DNA of 64,000 bases. It comes from Gemmatimonadota bacterium (GTDB lineage Bacteria; Gemmatimonadota; Gemmatimonadetes; Longimicrobiales; Gaopeijiaceae). Shown in pieces: positions 31,931 through 41,804 of this stretch (the stretch's first letter is position 1; each line of letters opens with the position of its first letter). The stretch is taken from contig JAUIEJ010000004.1 of the NCBI GenBank assembly GCA_030428885.1, positions 124,001 through 188,000 on the forward strand. Reading direction: 5' to 3'. The notes beneath the pieces were generated by a model. It did not search any database. It saw nothing but the letters and a program-made list of their open reading frames with translations, and was not told where the DNA came from. A program made the position numbers and the translations under genes.

Positions 31931-34186
31931 ATGGTCAGCCACCTCCCGGGCCCGTTTCGGGGCCGCCTCCCATCGTTCCGCCGCGCTCCCGTCCTCGTCG
32001 GGATCCTGGCCCTGCTCTCCGCCGGCCACCCCCGAGCCGGGCTGGCCCAGGCGCCCGCCTCCGGCGATCCGGTGGGCCGGCGGGTGGAGATCCTCCGCAC
32101 CGACTACGGCGTGCCCCATCTGCGGGCCCTGGACCTGGAGGCCCTGGGTTTCGGCCTGGCCTGGGTCCAGATGGAAGACTACACCGAGCTCGTGCTGGAG
32201 CGGCTGCTGTCGTCCCGGGGCGTGCTGGCCCGGGCCCTGGGCGAGGACCACGTGGAGGGCGACTTCGCCGGGCGGCTGGGATACCGGGAGGCCCTGCGCA
32301 GCTACCACACCTTCCCGGCCGACACCCGGGCCGTCATGGAGGGCTTCGCTGCCGGCGTGAACGCCTGGATCCGCCGGCACCCCGACGACACCCCTCCGTG
32401 GGCCCGGCCGGACTTCACCGGCCACGACGTGGCGGCCCGGGACGTGGGGTCGTGGAGCCGGGCCCGCGCCAGGGCCGTGCTGCGCTCCCTGGACCTCGAC
32501 GACACCCTGGTTCCGGGGATCCCCCTGGAAGAAGAAGAGGGCGCCCACCCCTCCGACGGGTCCAACGCCTGGGCCTTCGCCCCCTCCCGGACCCGTTCCG
32601 GGCGGGCGATCCTGGTGCGCAATCCCCATCTGGCCTGGGACGCGGGCTACTACGAGGCCCACGTCACCATTCCCGACGCCGACGGGGGGCCCCCGCTCCT
32701 GGACTTCTACGGCGACTTCCGCATCGGCGGCGCCTTCGGCATCATCGGCGGATTCAACCGGCACCTGGGCTGGGCCACCACAAACAACGCCACCCTCCTG
32801 GATCAGGCCTATCGACTGGCCCTGGACCCGGACCGCGACGACCACGTGCGCTTCGACGGCGCTGCCGTCCCCCTCTCGTACGAGGACGTGTCGGTGGACG
32901 TGCTCCGGGACGACGGGGTCGTGGAGACCCGGACCCGGCGGTTCTGGCGGAGCCCGGTGGGGCCCGTGATCCACCGGAGCGACGACGCGGTCATCGTGCT
33001 GAAGAGCGCCTCGGAAGACACGCCGAGCCGGGGCGAGCAGTTCCTGCGCATGATGCAGGCCCGCACCGTGGACGAATGGAAGGCCGCCATGCGGGTGCGG
33101 GCCATGCCGTCGAGCAACTTCACCTATGCCGACGCCGACGGGAACATCCTCCTGGTGTGGAACGCCCGCCTTCCGGCCTTCCCCCACCCCCCCGCCCCGG
33201 ACTCGGCGATCGACGCCGCTGGGACCGACGACATCTGGACCGAGCTCGTACCGTGGGACGACCTGCCCCGCCACGAAAACCCGCCGGGGGGCTACGTCCA
33301 GAACAGCAACGACACGCCCCATTACGACAACGGGTACGAGATCTTCGATCACGACGACCTGCCTCCGGGCGTGCCCGAACCCCGACTCCGGCTCCGGAGC
33401 CAGTTGTCCCTCCGGTTGGCCGAGACCCTGGGCGACGACCTGACCCTGGACGACGTCATCGAGGCCAAACACGACCTCACCATGCTGGCCGCCGAGCGGC
33501 TGGGGGCCGATCTGGTGGCGGCCGTGCGCACCGCCCGGAACCGGGGGTGGATGCCCGCCGGTGCCGACGAGGCCGAACTCCGCCGCGCCGCCGACGTCCT
33601 GGAGGCATGGGACCGCACCGCCTCCGCCGATGCCGTGGGCGCCCTGCTCTTCGACCGCTGGCTTCGAGCCTACACCGACACCCTTCCCGATTCCATTGCC
33701 TGGGCCGAGCCATGGGACCCCGCCCGCCCCCGGGAGACGCCCCGGGGCGTGGGCCGACCCCGGGAAGCCGTGGCGGCCCTCGCCGAGGCCATGGACGAAG
33801 CCACCGAACGTTGGGGGGCGTGGGACCTGCCCTGGGGCGAGGTCCACCGGGCCCGGCTCGGCGACGTCGATCTGCCCTCGCCCGGCTGCTCCAACCTGGC
33901 GGGGTGCTTCCGGATCCTCGAATATCGGGACGCCGACGACGGCCTCCTGGAGGTGCGCCGCGGCGACGGCTGGATCTTCGCCGTGGAGTTCACCGATCCC
34001 CTGGACGCCCGGACGATCCTCGCCTACGGCCAGACCGACGACCCCGACTCGCCGCACCACACCGATCAGCTCGAGCTCTTCCTGAACGGCGTGTTCAAGC
34101 CGGCGCTCATGGACTGGACAGCCATCGAATCCGCCGCGATTCGTCGCTATCATCCCGACACTCCTCCCTCCCCGCCCGAGCCATGA
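31931..34186 (+). CDS. Penicillin acylase family (Ntn hydrolase) enzyme
   Basis: This 751-residue secreted precursor belongs to the family of penicillin G acylase and acyl-homoserine-lactone acylases. It has a signal peptide (LVGILALLSAGHPRAGLAQ) and an alpha-chain with RTDYGVPHLRALDLEALGFGLAW. The self-cleavage site follows, with the N-terminal nucleophile Ser211 (DGSNAWAFAP). The beta-chain has NPHLAWDAGYYEAH, GGAFGIIGGFNRHLGWATTNN and QNSNDTPHYDNGYEIF. The maturation cut before Ser211 would give chains of about 180 and 540 residues. Possible substrates are acylated amines, including quorum signals; none can be read from sequence. The start codon overlaps no neighbour, and the TGA overlaps the next ATG. 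Confidence 0.93.
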   Translation: MVSHLPGPFRGRLPSFRRAPVLVGILALLSAGHPRAGLAQAPASGDPVGRRVEILRTDYGVPHLRALDLEALGFGLAWVQMEDYTELVLERLLSSRGVLARALGEDHVEGDFAGRLGYREALRSYHTFPADTRAVMEGFAAGVNAWIRRHPDDTPPWARPDFTGHDVAARDVGSWSRARARAVLRSLDLDDTLVPGIPLEEEEGAHPSDGSNAWAFAPSRTRSGRAILVRNPHLAWDAGYYEAHVTIPDADGGPPLLDFYGDFRIGGAFGIIGGFNRHLGWATTNNATLLDQAYRLALDPDRDDHVRFDGAAVPLSYEDVSVDVLRDDGVVETRTRRFWRSPVGPVIHRSDDAVIVLKSASEDTPSRGEQFLRMMQARTVDEWKAAMRVRAMPSSNFTYADADGNILLVWNARLPAFPHPPAPDSAIDAAGTDDIWTELVPWDDLPRHENPPGGYVQNSNDTPHYDNGYEIFDHDDLPPGVPEPRLRLRSQLSLRLAETLGDDLTLDDVIEAKHDLTMLAAERLGADLVAAVRTARNRGWMPAGADEAELRRAADVLEAWDRTASADAVGALLFDRWLRAYTDTLPDSIAWAEPWDPARPRETPRGVGRPREAVAALAEAMDEATERWGAWDLPWGEVHRARLGDVDLPSPGCSNLAGCFRILEYRDADDGLLEVRRGDGWIFAVEFTDPLDARTILAYGQTDDPDSPHHTDQLELFLNGVFKPALMDWTAIESAAIRRYHPDTPPSPPEP

Positions 34187-34800
34187 ACCTCTCTCTGCTC
34201 TCCATCGACCCCCTCCGTGGCGCAGCCGGCGCCGCCCTCGCCCTCGTCGCCCTGGCGACCCCCGCCGCAGCCCAGAACGGGCCCCTCGCGCCGGATCTCC
34301 AGATCCGCCTCGCCGTCCAGGCGGCGCCCCCGGAAATGCGGGACGACGCCACGGTGCACGGCTACGCGTCCGACGGGTCCTTCGCGGTGCTCCGGGAGGG
34401 ATCCAACGACCTCGTCTGCCTGGCCCCCAACCCGGCGTCGGAGACCTTCGAGGTGTCGTGCCACCACGTCGGCCTGGAGCCGTTCTTCGCCCGGGGCCGG
34501 GAGCTGCGCGACCAGGGAATCACGGGCAACGACCGGACCGAAGCGCGCTGGAGGGAGTTCTCGGCCGGAGAGCTTCCGATCCCCTACGGCGGAGTGAACT
34601 ACATCCTCACCGGAGAGGGCTTCGACGCCTCCACCGCCGAGATCCAGGCCCCCTACCTGCGGTGGGTGATCTACACGCCCAACGCCACGGCCGAGACCAC
34701 CGGCCTCCCGGAGCGGGCGGCGGCCCCCGGCGCCCCGTGGCTCATGTTCCCGGGCACGCCCGGCTCCCACATCATGATCTCGCCGCCCCGGGGCGGCTGA
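34183..34800 (+). CDS. Secreted protein of unknown function
   Basis: This 205-residue protein has a signal peptide (AALALVALATPAAAQ) and then a soluble domain with YASDGSFAVLREGSNDLVCLAPNP near its start, a cysteine pair (VCLAP...EVSCHH) and PGAPWLMFPGTPGSHIMIS at the end. It looks like one compact domain. I recognise relatives only as uncharacterised proteins of Gemmatimonadota-like genomes. The start overlaps the acylase stop (ATGA), so the two are co-expressed and both exported. Confidence 0.75.
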   Translation: MNLSLLSIDPLRGAAGAALALVALATPAAAQNGPLAPDLQIRLAVQAAPPEMRDDATVHGYASDGSFAVLREGSNDLVCLAPNPASETFEVSCHHVGLEPFFARGRELRDQGITGNDRTEARWREFSAGELPIPYGGVNYILTGEGFDASTAEIQAPYLRWVIYTPNATAETTGLPERAAAPGAPWLMFPGTPGSHIMISPPRGG

Positions 34801-35011
34801 GGCCCGCGAACGCGTCCACCCGCACGCCCGGAGCGCGGCACTCCACGCCCGGGGCCTCCCACAGGCGCCGGAGCACCTCGGCCCGGAGGCCCCGGCCCGC
34901 TTCGTGGGCATCGCTCACGAGCCGGAAGTACAGTTCGGCGGGGATGCCGCTGAGGGTGAGGGAGACGGTGGTCCCCGGGGGCAGTGAGGGAGGCCGGGAG
35001 GGGGGCGGCAT
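34772..35011 (-). CDS. Small ribbon-helix-helix protein (FitA-like antitoxin fold), orphan
   Basis: The 79-residue product carries TVSLTLSGIPAELYFRLVSDAHEAGRGLRAEVLRRLWEA, the beta-strand plus two-helix pattern of the FitA/CopG-type DNA-binding fold (compare TIRxLPxELHRALRxxAAxHGRSxxAEV). Such proteins are usually antitoxins of PIN-domain toxins, but no toxin gene lies next to it. The ATG at 35011 has GGAG 8 bases upstream. The 3' end overlaps the secreted-protein gene by 29 bp. It may be a stand-alone regulator or a remnant of a toxin-antitoxin pair. Confidence 0.55.
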   Translation of the reverse strand: MPPPSRPPSLPPGTTVSLTLSGIPAELYFRLVSDAHEAGRGLRAEVLRRLWEAPGVECRAPGVRVDAFAGLSRPGAARS

Positions 35012-35163
35012 GGCGCGCTCTCCGTGAGGGGATCGGGGTGGACGCCTTCACGATGACGGAGCCCCGGGGGCGGGACCATGGCTCCATGGGTCGAAGGCCC
35101 CCTCCCTCCGGCCGCCCCGGACCGGTAGTGTAGAAGCCTGCCGTTCCTCCCGACGCCTTCGAC

Positions 35164-38100
35164 GTGCCGCGCCCCACCTTCCGACCCCTCCCCGACGACG
35201 CGCCCGAGCTGCTCCACGCCCTCGTGCGGGAGTCCGAGGCCCACCCCCTGGAGCGCACCCTCCTGGTGGCCCCGGCCGCCGGAGCCGGCCGGGAGCTCCT
35301 GCGCTCCCTCGCCCGGGCCCGGGGCGGGTGGACCGGCTTCGAGGTCACGACAGTGCGTCCCCTGGCCGTGCGCTGCGCCACCGAGTGGATCGCCGCCGAG
35401 GGCGTCCGGATCCTCGACGCCTTCGAAGAGGAGGCCCGCCTCGACGAGGCGCTGGACGCCGCCCTGGAGGAGGGCGCCCACGGCGACGTGTTCGGCGAAC
35501 TGGCCGAGGGCCCGGGCTTTCGTCGGGCCGTGCGAGACGCCCTCCAGGCCCTCCGCCTCACGGGCTTGGGCCCCCAGGACGTGGAGGCCGGGAGCTTCGA
35601 GAACCGGGCCAAGCAGTTCCTCCTGGCGGCGGTCCTCCGCCAGTTCGAGACGGGGCTGCGGAAGGACCGGGTGGCCGACGTGGCCGGCGTCCTGGAGCGG
35701 GCCAGCGGTGCGCTGGACCGGGGGGCGCGACTCCCGGCCGGCCGAATCCTCCTCCTGCCGGGGCTGGGGCTGCGCGGTCGGGCCGGGCGGTTCGTGCGGG
35801 CCCTCCAGGCCCGGGGGGCGAGGGTGGTGGGCACCGACCCCGTCCGGGGCATGGCCGCCCCGGCGGGGCTCCTGTGGGCCGAGGGTCCCGTGCGCTCGCC
35901 CCTGAGCCGCTTCCTGGAGGCCCCCGTGGCCCCCCCGGCGGCTCCCGAGGCCCCTCCGGAACTCGACGACGCGGCGGGGCTGCCCCTCTTCGACCACGCG
36001 CCCCCTGCGCCGGCTCCCGAGTCCCCTGCGCTGGACACGCTCCACCTCTTCCGGGCCGCCGGCATCCACGAAGAGCTGCGGGAGGTCTTGCGACGAGCCG
36101 CCGCCACGGGTCGCCCCTGGGAGGACGTGGAGATCGTGACCCCCGATCCGGCGGTGTACGGGCCGGCGCTCCACACGCTGTGCGCGCGATTGGGCATCGA
36201 TACGACCTTCGCCGTGGGACTCCCGGTGGGCCGGACCCGCCCGGGCCGAGCGGTCTCGGCCTGGCTGCGCTGGATCGCCGACGACGCGCCCTCGCCCATT
36301 CTGCGGCGCCTCCTCCAGACGGCGGACCTGGTGGCCCCGGGACGCTCGCCGGGCGACTCGCCCTACCTGGCCCGGACCCTCCGGGACCTCCGCATCGGGT
36401 GGGGGCGGGCCCGGTATCGCCCCCTCATCGCCGCGGCCCTCCAGCGGGCCCGCACCGCCGACACCGAAGGCCTGCGCCACCGGTCTCCGGACCAGGAGCG
36501 GGCCCGCCTCGACCGCCGGATCCGGAACCTGGAGGGCCTGGACCGCCTCCTGGCGGCAATCCTCCAGGCGGCCCCCGACCCCCGGGGCGAAGCGTCCCCC
36601 GCCGACGTGGCCCGGGGGCTCTCGGCCTTCCTCGCCCTGGTGCCCACCGAAAGCGAGGTGGACCGGAGCGCCCACGAACGGCTGCTCCGGGTCCTGGCCC
36701 GGATCCAGGCCACGCTGCAGCGCCCCACCCGGTTCTCCACCGCCCTGGCCACGGTTCGGGAGCACCTGGAGATCCGGGTGCCGGCGCCCCGGGCCGAGGG
36801 CCGGGCGCCCTGGCTCTCCGACGGCGGCGCCGTCCACCTGAGCGACCTGGAGCACGGCGGCCTCTCGGGGCGCCCCCTCCTCTTCGTGGTGGGTATGGAC
36901 GCGGGGCGTTTTCCCGGGGGCGGTCGCCAGGACCCGTTCCTCCTGGACCGGGAGCGCCAGTCGCTCCACGGCGACCTGCCCCTCACCGACCACCGCATGG
37001 ACGAGGCCCTCTTCCGCTTCGCCGCTCTCCTGGCCCGGGCCCGGGGCACGGTGACGGTGAGCTATCCGGCGTGGGACGCGGGAGAAGCCCGCCTCCTCCA
37101 GCCGGCGTCGGTGGTGCTCACCCTCTTCCGCATGGCCCGGGGCGACCGCTCCCTGGGCTACGGCGACCTGGAACGTCACCTCGACGCGCCGGCCTCCCGG
37201 GTGCCTCGGGGCCTGCCCCCGGTGGACACCGACGACGTCTGGCTCGGCGCCCTGGCGGCCGGCGGCCGGCTCCTGGACGGCCGTACCGCACTCCGGACCC
37301 GATTCGAGGCCCTGGACCGGGGGCTCGACGCCGCCGAAGGGCCCCTTCGCCCGGAAGCGTCGCCCCGGGTGGGGATCCTGGCCGTGGACGAGGGCCGGCG
37401 GGCCCGCCTCGACCCCCGGAGTCCCGACGGACCGACGCTCTCGGCCTCGGGGCTCGAGACCCTGGGCACCTGCCCCCTGCGCTACTTCTACTCCCGGGTG
37501 CTTCGGGTCCGGAAACCCGACGACCCCGAGTTCGACCTGGAACGCTGGCTCCCGGCGTCGGACCGCGGCCTGGTGCTCCACGACGTGTACGAGGCCGCGG
37601 TGGAGGACGCCCGGGCCCGGTCACTGGCCTTCGACTCCCCCGACTTCCGGGAGGCGGCCCAGGAGATTCTCGCCACGTACCTGGACCGGAAGCGCCTGGA
37701 GCTGCCGCCTCCCAGCGAGGCCGTGTTCGAGGCCGAGGCCACCCTGCTCCGGGCCGACGTGGCGTCGTTCTGCTCGTATCTGGCCGAGGGGGGCGTCACG
37801 CCGGACCAGGTGGTGGCCACCGAATTCGCCCTGGGGGGCGACGAGCCCGCCGCCCTGCACCTGGCCGACGGCGGGACGCTCCGGATCCGCGGCCGCATCG
37901 ACCGACTGGACCGTCTCGACGCCGGCCTCCGCATCGTGGACTACAAGACCGGGAGTCCCTGGGCCCACGGCCCGGACAAGGGCGTCTTTCACGGGGGCCG
38001 CCGCCTCCAGCACGTGGTCTACGCCCGGGCGGTGGAGGAATCCCTGACCGAGGAGCCCCCCGTGGCCGCGGTGGAGTACCACTTCCCCACCGTGCGGGGA

Positions 38101-38391
38101 CAGAACGAGTCCTTCGCCTACCCCGCCGACGCCCTGGCGTCGGGCCTGGACCTGGTGGCCCATCTGGTGGAGCTCGCGGCCGACGGTCGGTTTCCCGCCA
38201 CCGACGATCCCGACGACTGCCGGTTCTGCGACTACGCCCCGGTGTGCCGGGCCGGATCCATCTCCGACGACGACGACAAGCCGTCGGCGCCCCGCATCGA
38301 GTGGACCCGGGCCCGCATGGCCGAGGGACACGACGCCGTGGCCGAACTCGACGCCGCCCGGCACCACGAAGACGGCGGGGGCGCCTCGTGA
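35164..38391 (+). CDS. AddB-like helicase/nuclease subunit with Fe-S-type PD-(D/E)XK domain
   Basis: This 1075-residue protein is the B subunit of an AddAB-type double-strand-break resection complex. The N-terminal half is an inactive UvrD-like helicase fold (ERTLLVAPAAGAGRELL at the Walker position lacks the GKT). The C-terminal nuclease has the PD-(D/E)XK core LRIVDYKTGS and QHVVYARAV. Cysteines around LGTCPLRYFY and DDCRFCDYAPVCR are placed to bind the iron-sulfur cluster of AddB-type nucleases. The GTG start at 35164 is preceded by no good Shine-Dalgarno sequence. Its stop overlaps the helicase start (GTGA). The complex prepares 3' ends for RecA. Confidence 0.88.
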   Translation: MPRPTFRPLPDDAPELLHALVRESEAHPLERTLLVAPAAGAGRELLRSLARARGGWTGFEVTTVRPLAVRCATEWIAAEGVRILDAFEEEARLDEALDAALEEGAHGDVFGELAEGPGFRRAVRDALQALRLTGLGPQDVEAGSFENRAKQFLLAAVLRQFETGLRKDRVADVAGVLERASGALDRGARLPAGRILLLPGLGLRGRAGRFVRALQARGARVVGTDPVRGMAAPAGLLWAEGPVRSPLSRFLEAPVAPPAAPEAPPELDDAAGLPLFDHAPPAPAPESPALDTLHLFRAAGIHEELREVLRRAAATGRPWEDVEIVTPDPAVYGPALHTLCARLGIDTTFAVGLPVGRTRPGRAVSAWLRWIADDAPSPILRRLLQTADLVAPGRSPGDSPYLARTLRDLRIGWGRARYRPLIAAALQRARTADTEGLRHRSPDQERARLDRRIRNLEGLDRLLAAILQAAPDPRGEASPADVARGLSAFLALVPTESEVDRSAHERLLRVLARIQATLQRPTRFSTALATVREHLEIRVPAPRAEGRAPWLSDGGAVHLSDLEHGGLSGRPLLFVVGMDAGRFPGGGRQDPFLLDRERQSLHGDLPLTDHRMDEALFRFAALLARARGTVTVSYPAWDAGEARLLQPASVVLTLFRMARGDRSLGYGDLERHLDAPASRVPRGLPPVDTDDVWLGALAAGGRLLDGRTALRTRFEALDRGLDAAEGPLRPEASPRVGILAVDEGRRARLDPRSPDGPTLSASGLETLGTCPLRYFYSRVLRVRKPDDPEFDLERWLPASDRGLVLHDVYEAAVEDARARSLAFDSPDFREAAQEILATYLDRKRLELPPPSEAVFEAEATLLRADVASFCSYLAEGGVTPDQVVATEFALGGDEPAALHLADGGTLRIRGRIDRLDRLDAGLRIVDYKTGSPWAHGPDKGVFHGGRRLQHVVYARAVEESLTEEPPVAAVEYHFPTVRGQNESFAYPADALASGLDLVAHLVELAADGRFPATDDPDDCRFCDYAPVCRAGSISDDDDKPSAPRIEWTRARMAEGHDAVAELDAARHHEDGGGAS

Positions 38392-41300
38392 GCGGCCGCC
38401 CCCTTCCCCCCGACGAGGACGACCGCCGCCTCATCCGCACGGCCCTGGACGACAACCTCCTGGTGGAAGCCGGCGCCGGATCGGGCAAGACCACGGCCCT
38501 GGTGGACCGCATGCTCCGCCTGGTGGCCCACGGCCACGCCGGGGTGGAGGAGATCGCCGCCGTGACCTTCACCCGGAAGGCCGCCGGCGAACTCCGCCAG
38601 CGGTTCCAGGAGCGGCTGGAGGGCGCGGTGGCCCAGGGGCGACTCGACCCCGGTGGGCCCCCCGCCGACCCCGACGTGCTCCGGCGGCTCGCCACCGCCC
38701 TGGGCCGCCTGGACCGGGCCTTCATGGGCACCATCCACGCCTTCTGCGCCCGGCTGCTCCGGGAACGGCCCCTGGACGCCCGCCTCGATCCGGCGTTCCG
38801 CGAACTCACGGTTCCCGAGGAACACACCCTGACCCGGCGATTCTGGGACGACTACCTGGAACGTCTCGCCGGCGACGACGAGGGCAGTCGGCTCCTGGCC
38901 CGGCTCGACGCCGTGGGACTCCGTCCGAGCCAGCTCTGGGACCCGTTCCGGCGCATGAACGAGACGTCCGACGTGACCTTCCCGGTGGAAGACGCGCCGG
39001 CGCCGGCGGGGGATCTGGTGGAGCGGGTGTGGCGTCAGATCGAGTCCATCGTGGCCGACAGCGTCGAAGGCCTTCCCCGCACGCCCCCGGCCAAGGGGTG
39101 GGACTCCCTCCAGAAGCGGGTCCGCCAGATCCGGTATCTCACGGCGGTCCTGGATTTCAAGGACCCCACCTCGGTGCTCCGGGCGGTGGAGATCCTGTGC
39201 TCGTCCAGGGGCGCCAAGGTCACCCTCAACCGATGGGAGGTGGACGGCGGCCGGGTGAAGGAACTCCGGGACCGCACCAACGCCCTCATCGAGGTCACCG
39301 ACGAGCGCCCCGAACCCCCGGCGCGGAAGCTGCTCCACCAGTGGTGGGCCCATCGGTACCAGCCGGTCATGGAGCTCCTTCAGGGCGCCGCCCGGGACTT
39401 CGCCGCCCACCGACGCCGTACCGGGCAGCTCACCTTCCACGACCTCCTGGTGCTGGCCACCGAGCTGCTCCGGCGCTCCCCGGGGGCCCGGGCCGGTCTG
39501 GGCGAACGCTGGCGGCGGATTCTGGTGGACGAGTTCCAGGACACCGACCCCCTCCAGGCCGAGCTGCTGTTCCTCCTGGCCTCCGATCCCACCGACGACC
39601 CGCCCCCGGCGCCCGACGGCCGGGTGCCGTGGGCCCGCCTGGTGCCCCGCCCCGGGGCGCTGTTCGTGGTGGGCGATCCCAAGCAGAGCATCTACCGCTT
39701 CCGCCGGGCCGACATCTCCCTCTACGGCCGGGTCCGGGACCGCTTCCGCGACTTCGGTCAGGTGGTCCATCTCGACGCCAACTTCCGCTCCACCGCCCCC
39801 ATCGGCGAGGTGGTGGCGGGGGTCTTCGCGCCCGGCGAGGGCGGCGGCCTCTTCCCCGCCGAGGGCACGCCTCGCCAGGCCGGCTACGCGCCCCTCCTGA
39901 CCCAGCCCCGGGGCGAGCCGCCCGTGGCCCAGGGGGTGTTCACCTACGAGATCCCCAAGGCCCACACCCGCCCGGTGGGCGCCCTCACCCAGTGGGAGGC
40001 CGACGCCCTGGCCGACTGGATCGCCGGCCGCGTCGCCAGTGGGGAACGGGCCCCCGACGACTTCCTGATCCTCACCCGCAAGCGCCGGCACCTGGCCACC
40101 TACGCCCGGGCCCTGGAGGCCCGCCACGTGCCGGTGCTCGTGTCCGGCTCGGGGGTGGGCATCGACGACGAACTGCGGGAGCTGCGCACCCTGCTCCAGG
40201 CGCTGGTGGATCCCGGCGATCCCCTGGGGGTGCTGGCAGCCCTGGAGGGCCTTTTCTTCGGCCTGGACCCGGAGCAGCTCCTCACCCACGTGGAGTCCGG
40301 GGGCTCCATGGATTACCGGCGCACCCAACCGCCGGGGCCGGTGGCCGACGCCCTGGCCCGGATGGCGGCGTGGTGGGAGATGGCCCGGAGCCGGCCCGCC
40401 GACGAGGTGGTGGACGACGTGGTGGCGTCGGTGGGACTCCTGCCCTGGGCCGCGTCGGGAGAGCTCGGGGGACTCCGGGCCGGCGCCCTGGCCTTCACGC
40501 TGGATCTCGTGCGCACGGCCGCCGTCTCCGACGACGCCTCCCTGGCCGGCGCCCTCGATGCGCTGGCCCTGGTGCTGGACGACGAAGACAGCGAGGTGGA
40601 GTCCCCCCTGGAACCGGGACGGGGAGGCGCCGTGCGCCTCATGAACCTCCACAAGGCCAAGGGACTCGAGGCTCCGGTGGTGATCCTGGCCTGCCCCACG
40701 GGCTCCACCCCCCTGGGGCGGTCGCTGGTGGTGGAGCGGGACGACGACGGCACGTCGGTGGGGTGGTGCGCCGTGGAGGAGCGCGGGAACTGGTCCTCCC
40801 AGACCCTGGCGGCGCCCCGGGACTGGGTGGAGCGGCAGGAGCGGGAGGTAGCCTTCGAGGAAGCCGAGGAGGACCGCCTCCTCTACGTGGCCGTGACCCG
40901 GGCCGCCGAGGAACTGGTGGTGGGCCGGAAGGAGGGAAGCGGGAAGGACCGGGGCCCCTGGGGCAAGCTCGAAGGGTGGCTGGCCCGGCACGCCGACCCC
41001 CTGGTCATCGCCCCCACCGCCCCGCCCCCCCGGCAGGAGCTGGATGTGGCCCCGGCCACGCTCCGGGCCCGGGAGCGGGAGGCCCACGACCGTCGGACCC
41101 GCGCGGGTGAGGCGGGCCACACCTTCGACACCGTCACCGGGGTGATCCGGGTCGACGACGGGCCGCCCGAGATTCCCGACCTCTTCGCCGACGTCGGACC
41201 CGGGGCGCCCGTGGACCGACCCGGCGACCCGGCCCTGGGGTGGACCCAGACCCCGGGCGACGGCTCGGGGCCCGGAGGATTCGCCTGGGGGAACGCGGTG

Positions 41301-41732
41301 CACCTCACCCTCGACGCCGCCCTGTCGGGTCTCGAGGGCGCGGCCCTAACCGCCGTGGCCCGGACGGCGCTGCTGGACAACGAACGTCCGGTAGCCGACG
41401 GCGAACCCCTGGAACTCGAGGCCCTCCTGACCCTGGTGGACCGGGTCCAGGGCTCGGAGCTGTGGCAGCGCGCGCTGGCGGCCGACGTCCGTCTCACCGA
41501 GCAGCCCTTCGTGCTGGAACGGGAGGACGGACGCTACCTGGAGGGGGTCATCGACCTGGCGTTCCGGGAGCCCGACGGATGGGTGATCGTGGACTACAAG
41601 ACGGCGGCCGACGACCGGGTCTTCCAGTTGCGGCTGCCCGGCTACCGACGACAGGTGGCCCTCTACGGCGAGGCCTGGCGCCGCCTCACCGGCGAACCCG
41701 TGGCCGAGACCCTGGTCTGGCGGGTGGGCTGA
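38388..41732 (+). CDS. AddA-like UvrD-family helicase/nuclease
   Basis: This 1114-residue ATP-dependent helicase-nuclease pairs with the AddB-like subunit. Motifs run in order: Walker A (VEAGAGSGKTT), Ia (VTFTRKAAGELRQR), motif II (RILVDEFQDTDPLQ), motif III (VVGDPKQSIYRFRRAD), motif V (LMNLHKAKGLEAPVV) and motif VI (RLLYVAVTRAAEEL). The C-terminal nuclease has WVIVDYKTAADD. The GTG start at 38388 overlaps the preceding stop. The same frame stays open upstream to 35328, but that stretch is a GC-driven shadow of the AddB frame. A very strong hairpin follows the stop. Confidence 0.93.
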   Translation: MSGRPLPPDEDDRRLIRTALDDNLLVEAGAGSGKTTALVDRMLRLVAHGHAGVEEIAAVTFTRKAAGELRQRFQERLEGAVAQGRLDPGGPPADPDVLRRLATALGRLDRAFMGTIHAFCARLLRERPLDARLDPAFRELTVPEEHTLTRRFWDDYLERLAGDDEGSRLLARLDAVGLRPSQLWDPFRRMNETSDVTFPVEDAPAPAGDLVERVWRQIESIVADSVEGLPRTPPAKGWDSLQKRVRQIRYLTAVLDFKDPTSVLRAVEILCSSRGAKVTLNRWEVDGGRVKELRDRTNALIEVTDERPEPPARKLLHQWWAHRYQPVMELLQGAARDFAAHRRRTGQLTFHDLLVLATELLRRSPGARAGLGERWRRILVDEFQDTDPLQAELLFLLASDPTDDPPPAPDGRVPWARLVPRPGALFVVGDPKQSIYRFRRADISLYGRVRDRFRDFGQVVHLDANFRSTAPIGEVVAGVFAPGEGGGLFPAEGTPRQAGYAPLLTQPRGEPPVAQGVFTYEIPKAHTRPVGALTQWEADALADWIAGRVASGERAPDDFLILTRKRRHLATYARALEARHVPVLVSGSGVGIDDELRELRTLLQALVDPGDPLGVLAALEGLFFGLDPEQLLTHVESGGSMDYRRTQPPGPVADALARMAAWWEMARSRPADEVVDDVVASVGLLPWAASGELGGLRAGALAFTLDLVRTAAVSDDASLAGALDALALVLDDEDSEVESPLEPGRGGAVRLMNLHKAKGLEAPVVILACPTGSTPLGRSLVVERDDDGTSVGWCAVEERGNWSSQTLAAPRDWVERQEREVAFEEAEEDRLLYVAVTRAAEELVVGRKEGSGKDRGPWGKLEGWLARHADPLVIAPTAPPPRQELDVAPATLRAREREAHDRRTRAGEAGHTFDTVTGVIRVDDGPPEIPDLFADVGPGAPVDRPGDPALGWTQTPGDGSGPGGFAWGNAVHLTLDAALSGLEGAALTAVARTALLDNERPVADGEPLELEALLTLVDRVQGSELWQRALAADVRLTEQPFVLEREDGRYLEGVIDLAFREPDGWVIVDYKTAADDRVFQLRLPGYRRQVALYGEAWRRLTGEPVAETLVWRVG

Positions 41733-41737
41733 ACGCA

Positions 41738-41774
41738 CGCGCGGCCCCGGACCGTCGAGGTCCGGGGCCGCGCG
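41738..41774. terminator. Strong bidirectional hairpin terminator
   Basis: CGCGCGGCCCCGGACC and its exact complement form a perfect 16-bp stem with a GTCGA loop. It starts 5 bp after the addA-like stop and ends 30 bp before the convergent gene's stop, so it can terminate both. There is no T-tract. Confidence 0.85.
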
Positions 41775-41804
41775 CCGTCACCACGGGAGTGCCGTTCCCG
41801 AGGG

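Noticed and set aside
35328-38387. Very long open frame upstream of the AddA-like start
   Set aside because: It lies in another frame of the AddB-like gene. Its translation is a Pro/Arg/Gly-rich shadow with no domain, and the helicase clearly starts at the GTG at 38388.
38232-41303. A 1,023-codon minus-strand frame opposite the AddA-like gene
   Set aside because: Low-complexity composition, no recognisable domain, and the opposite strand carries all helicase motifs in order.
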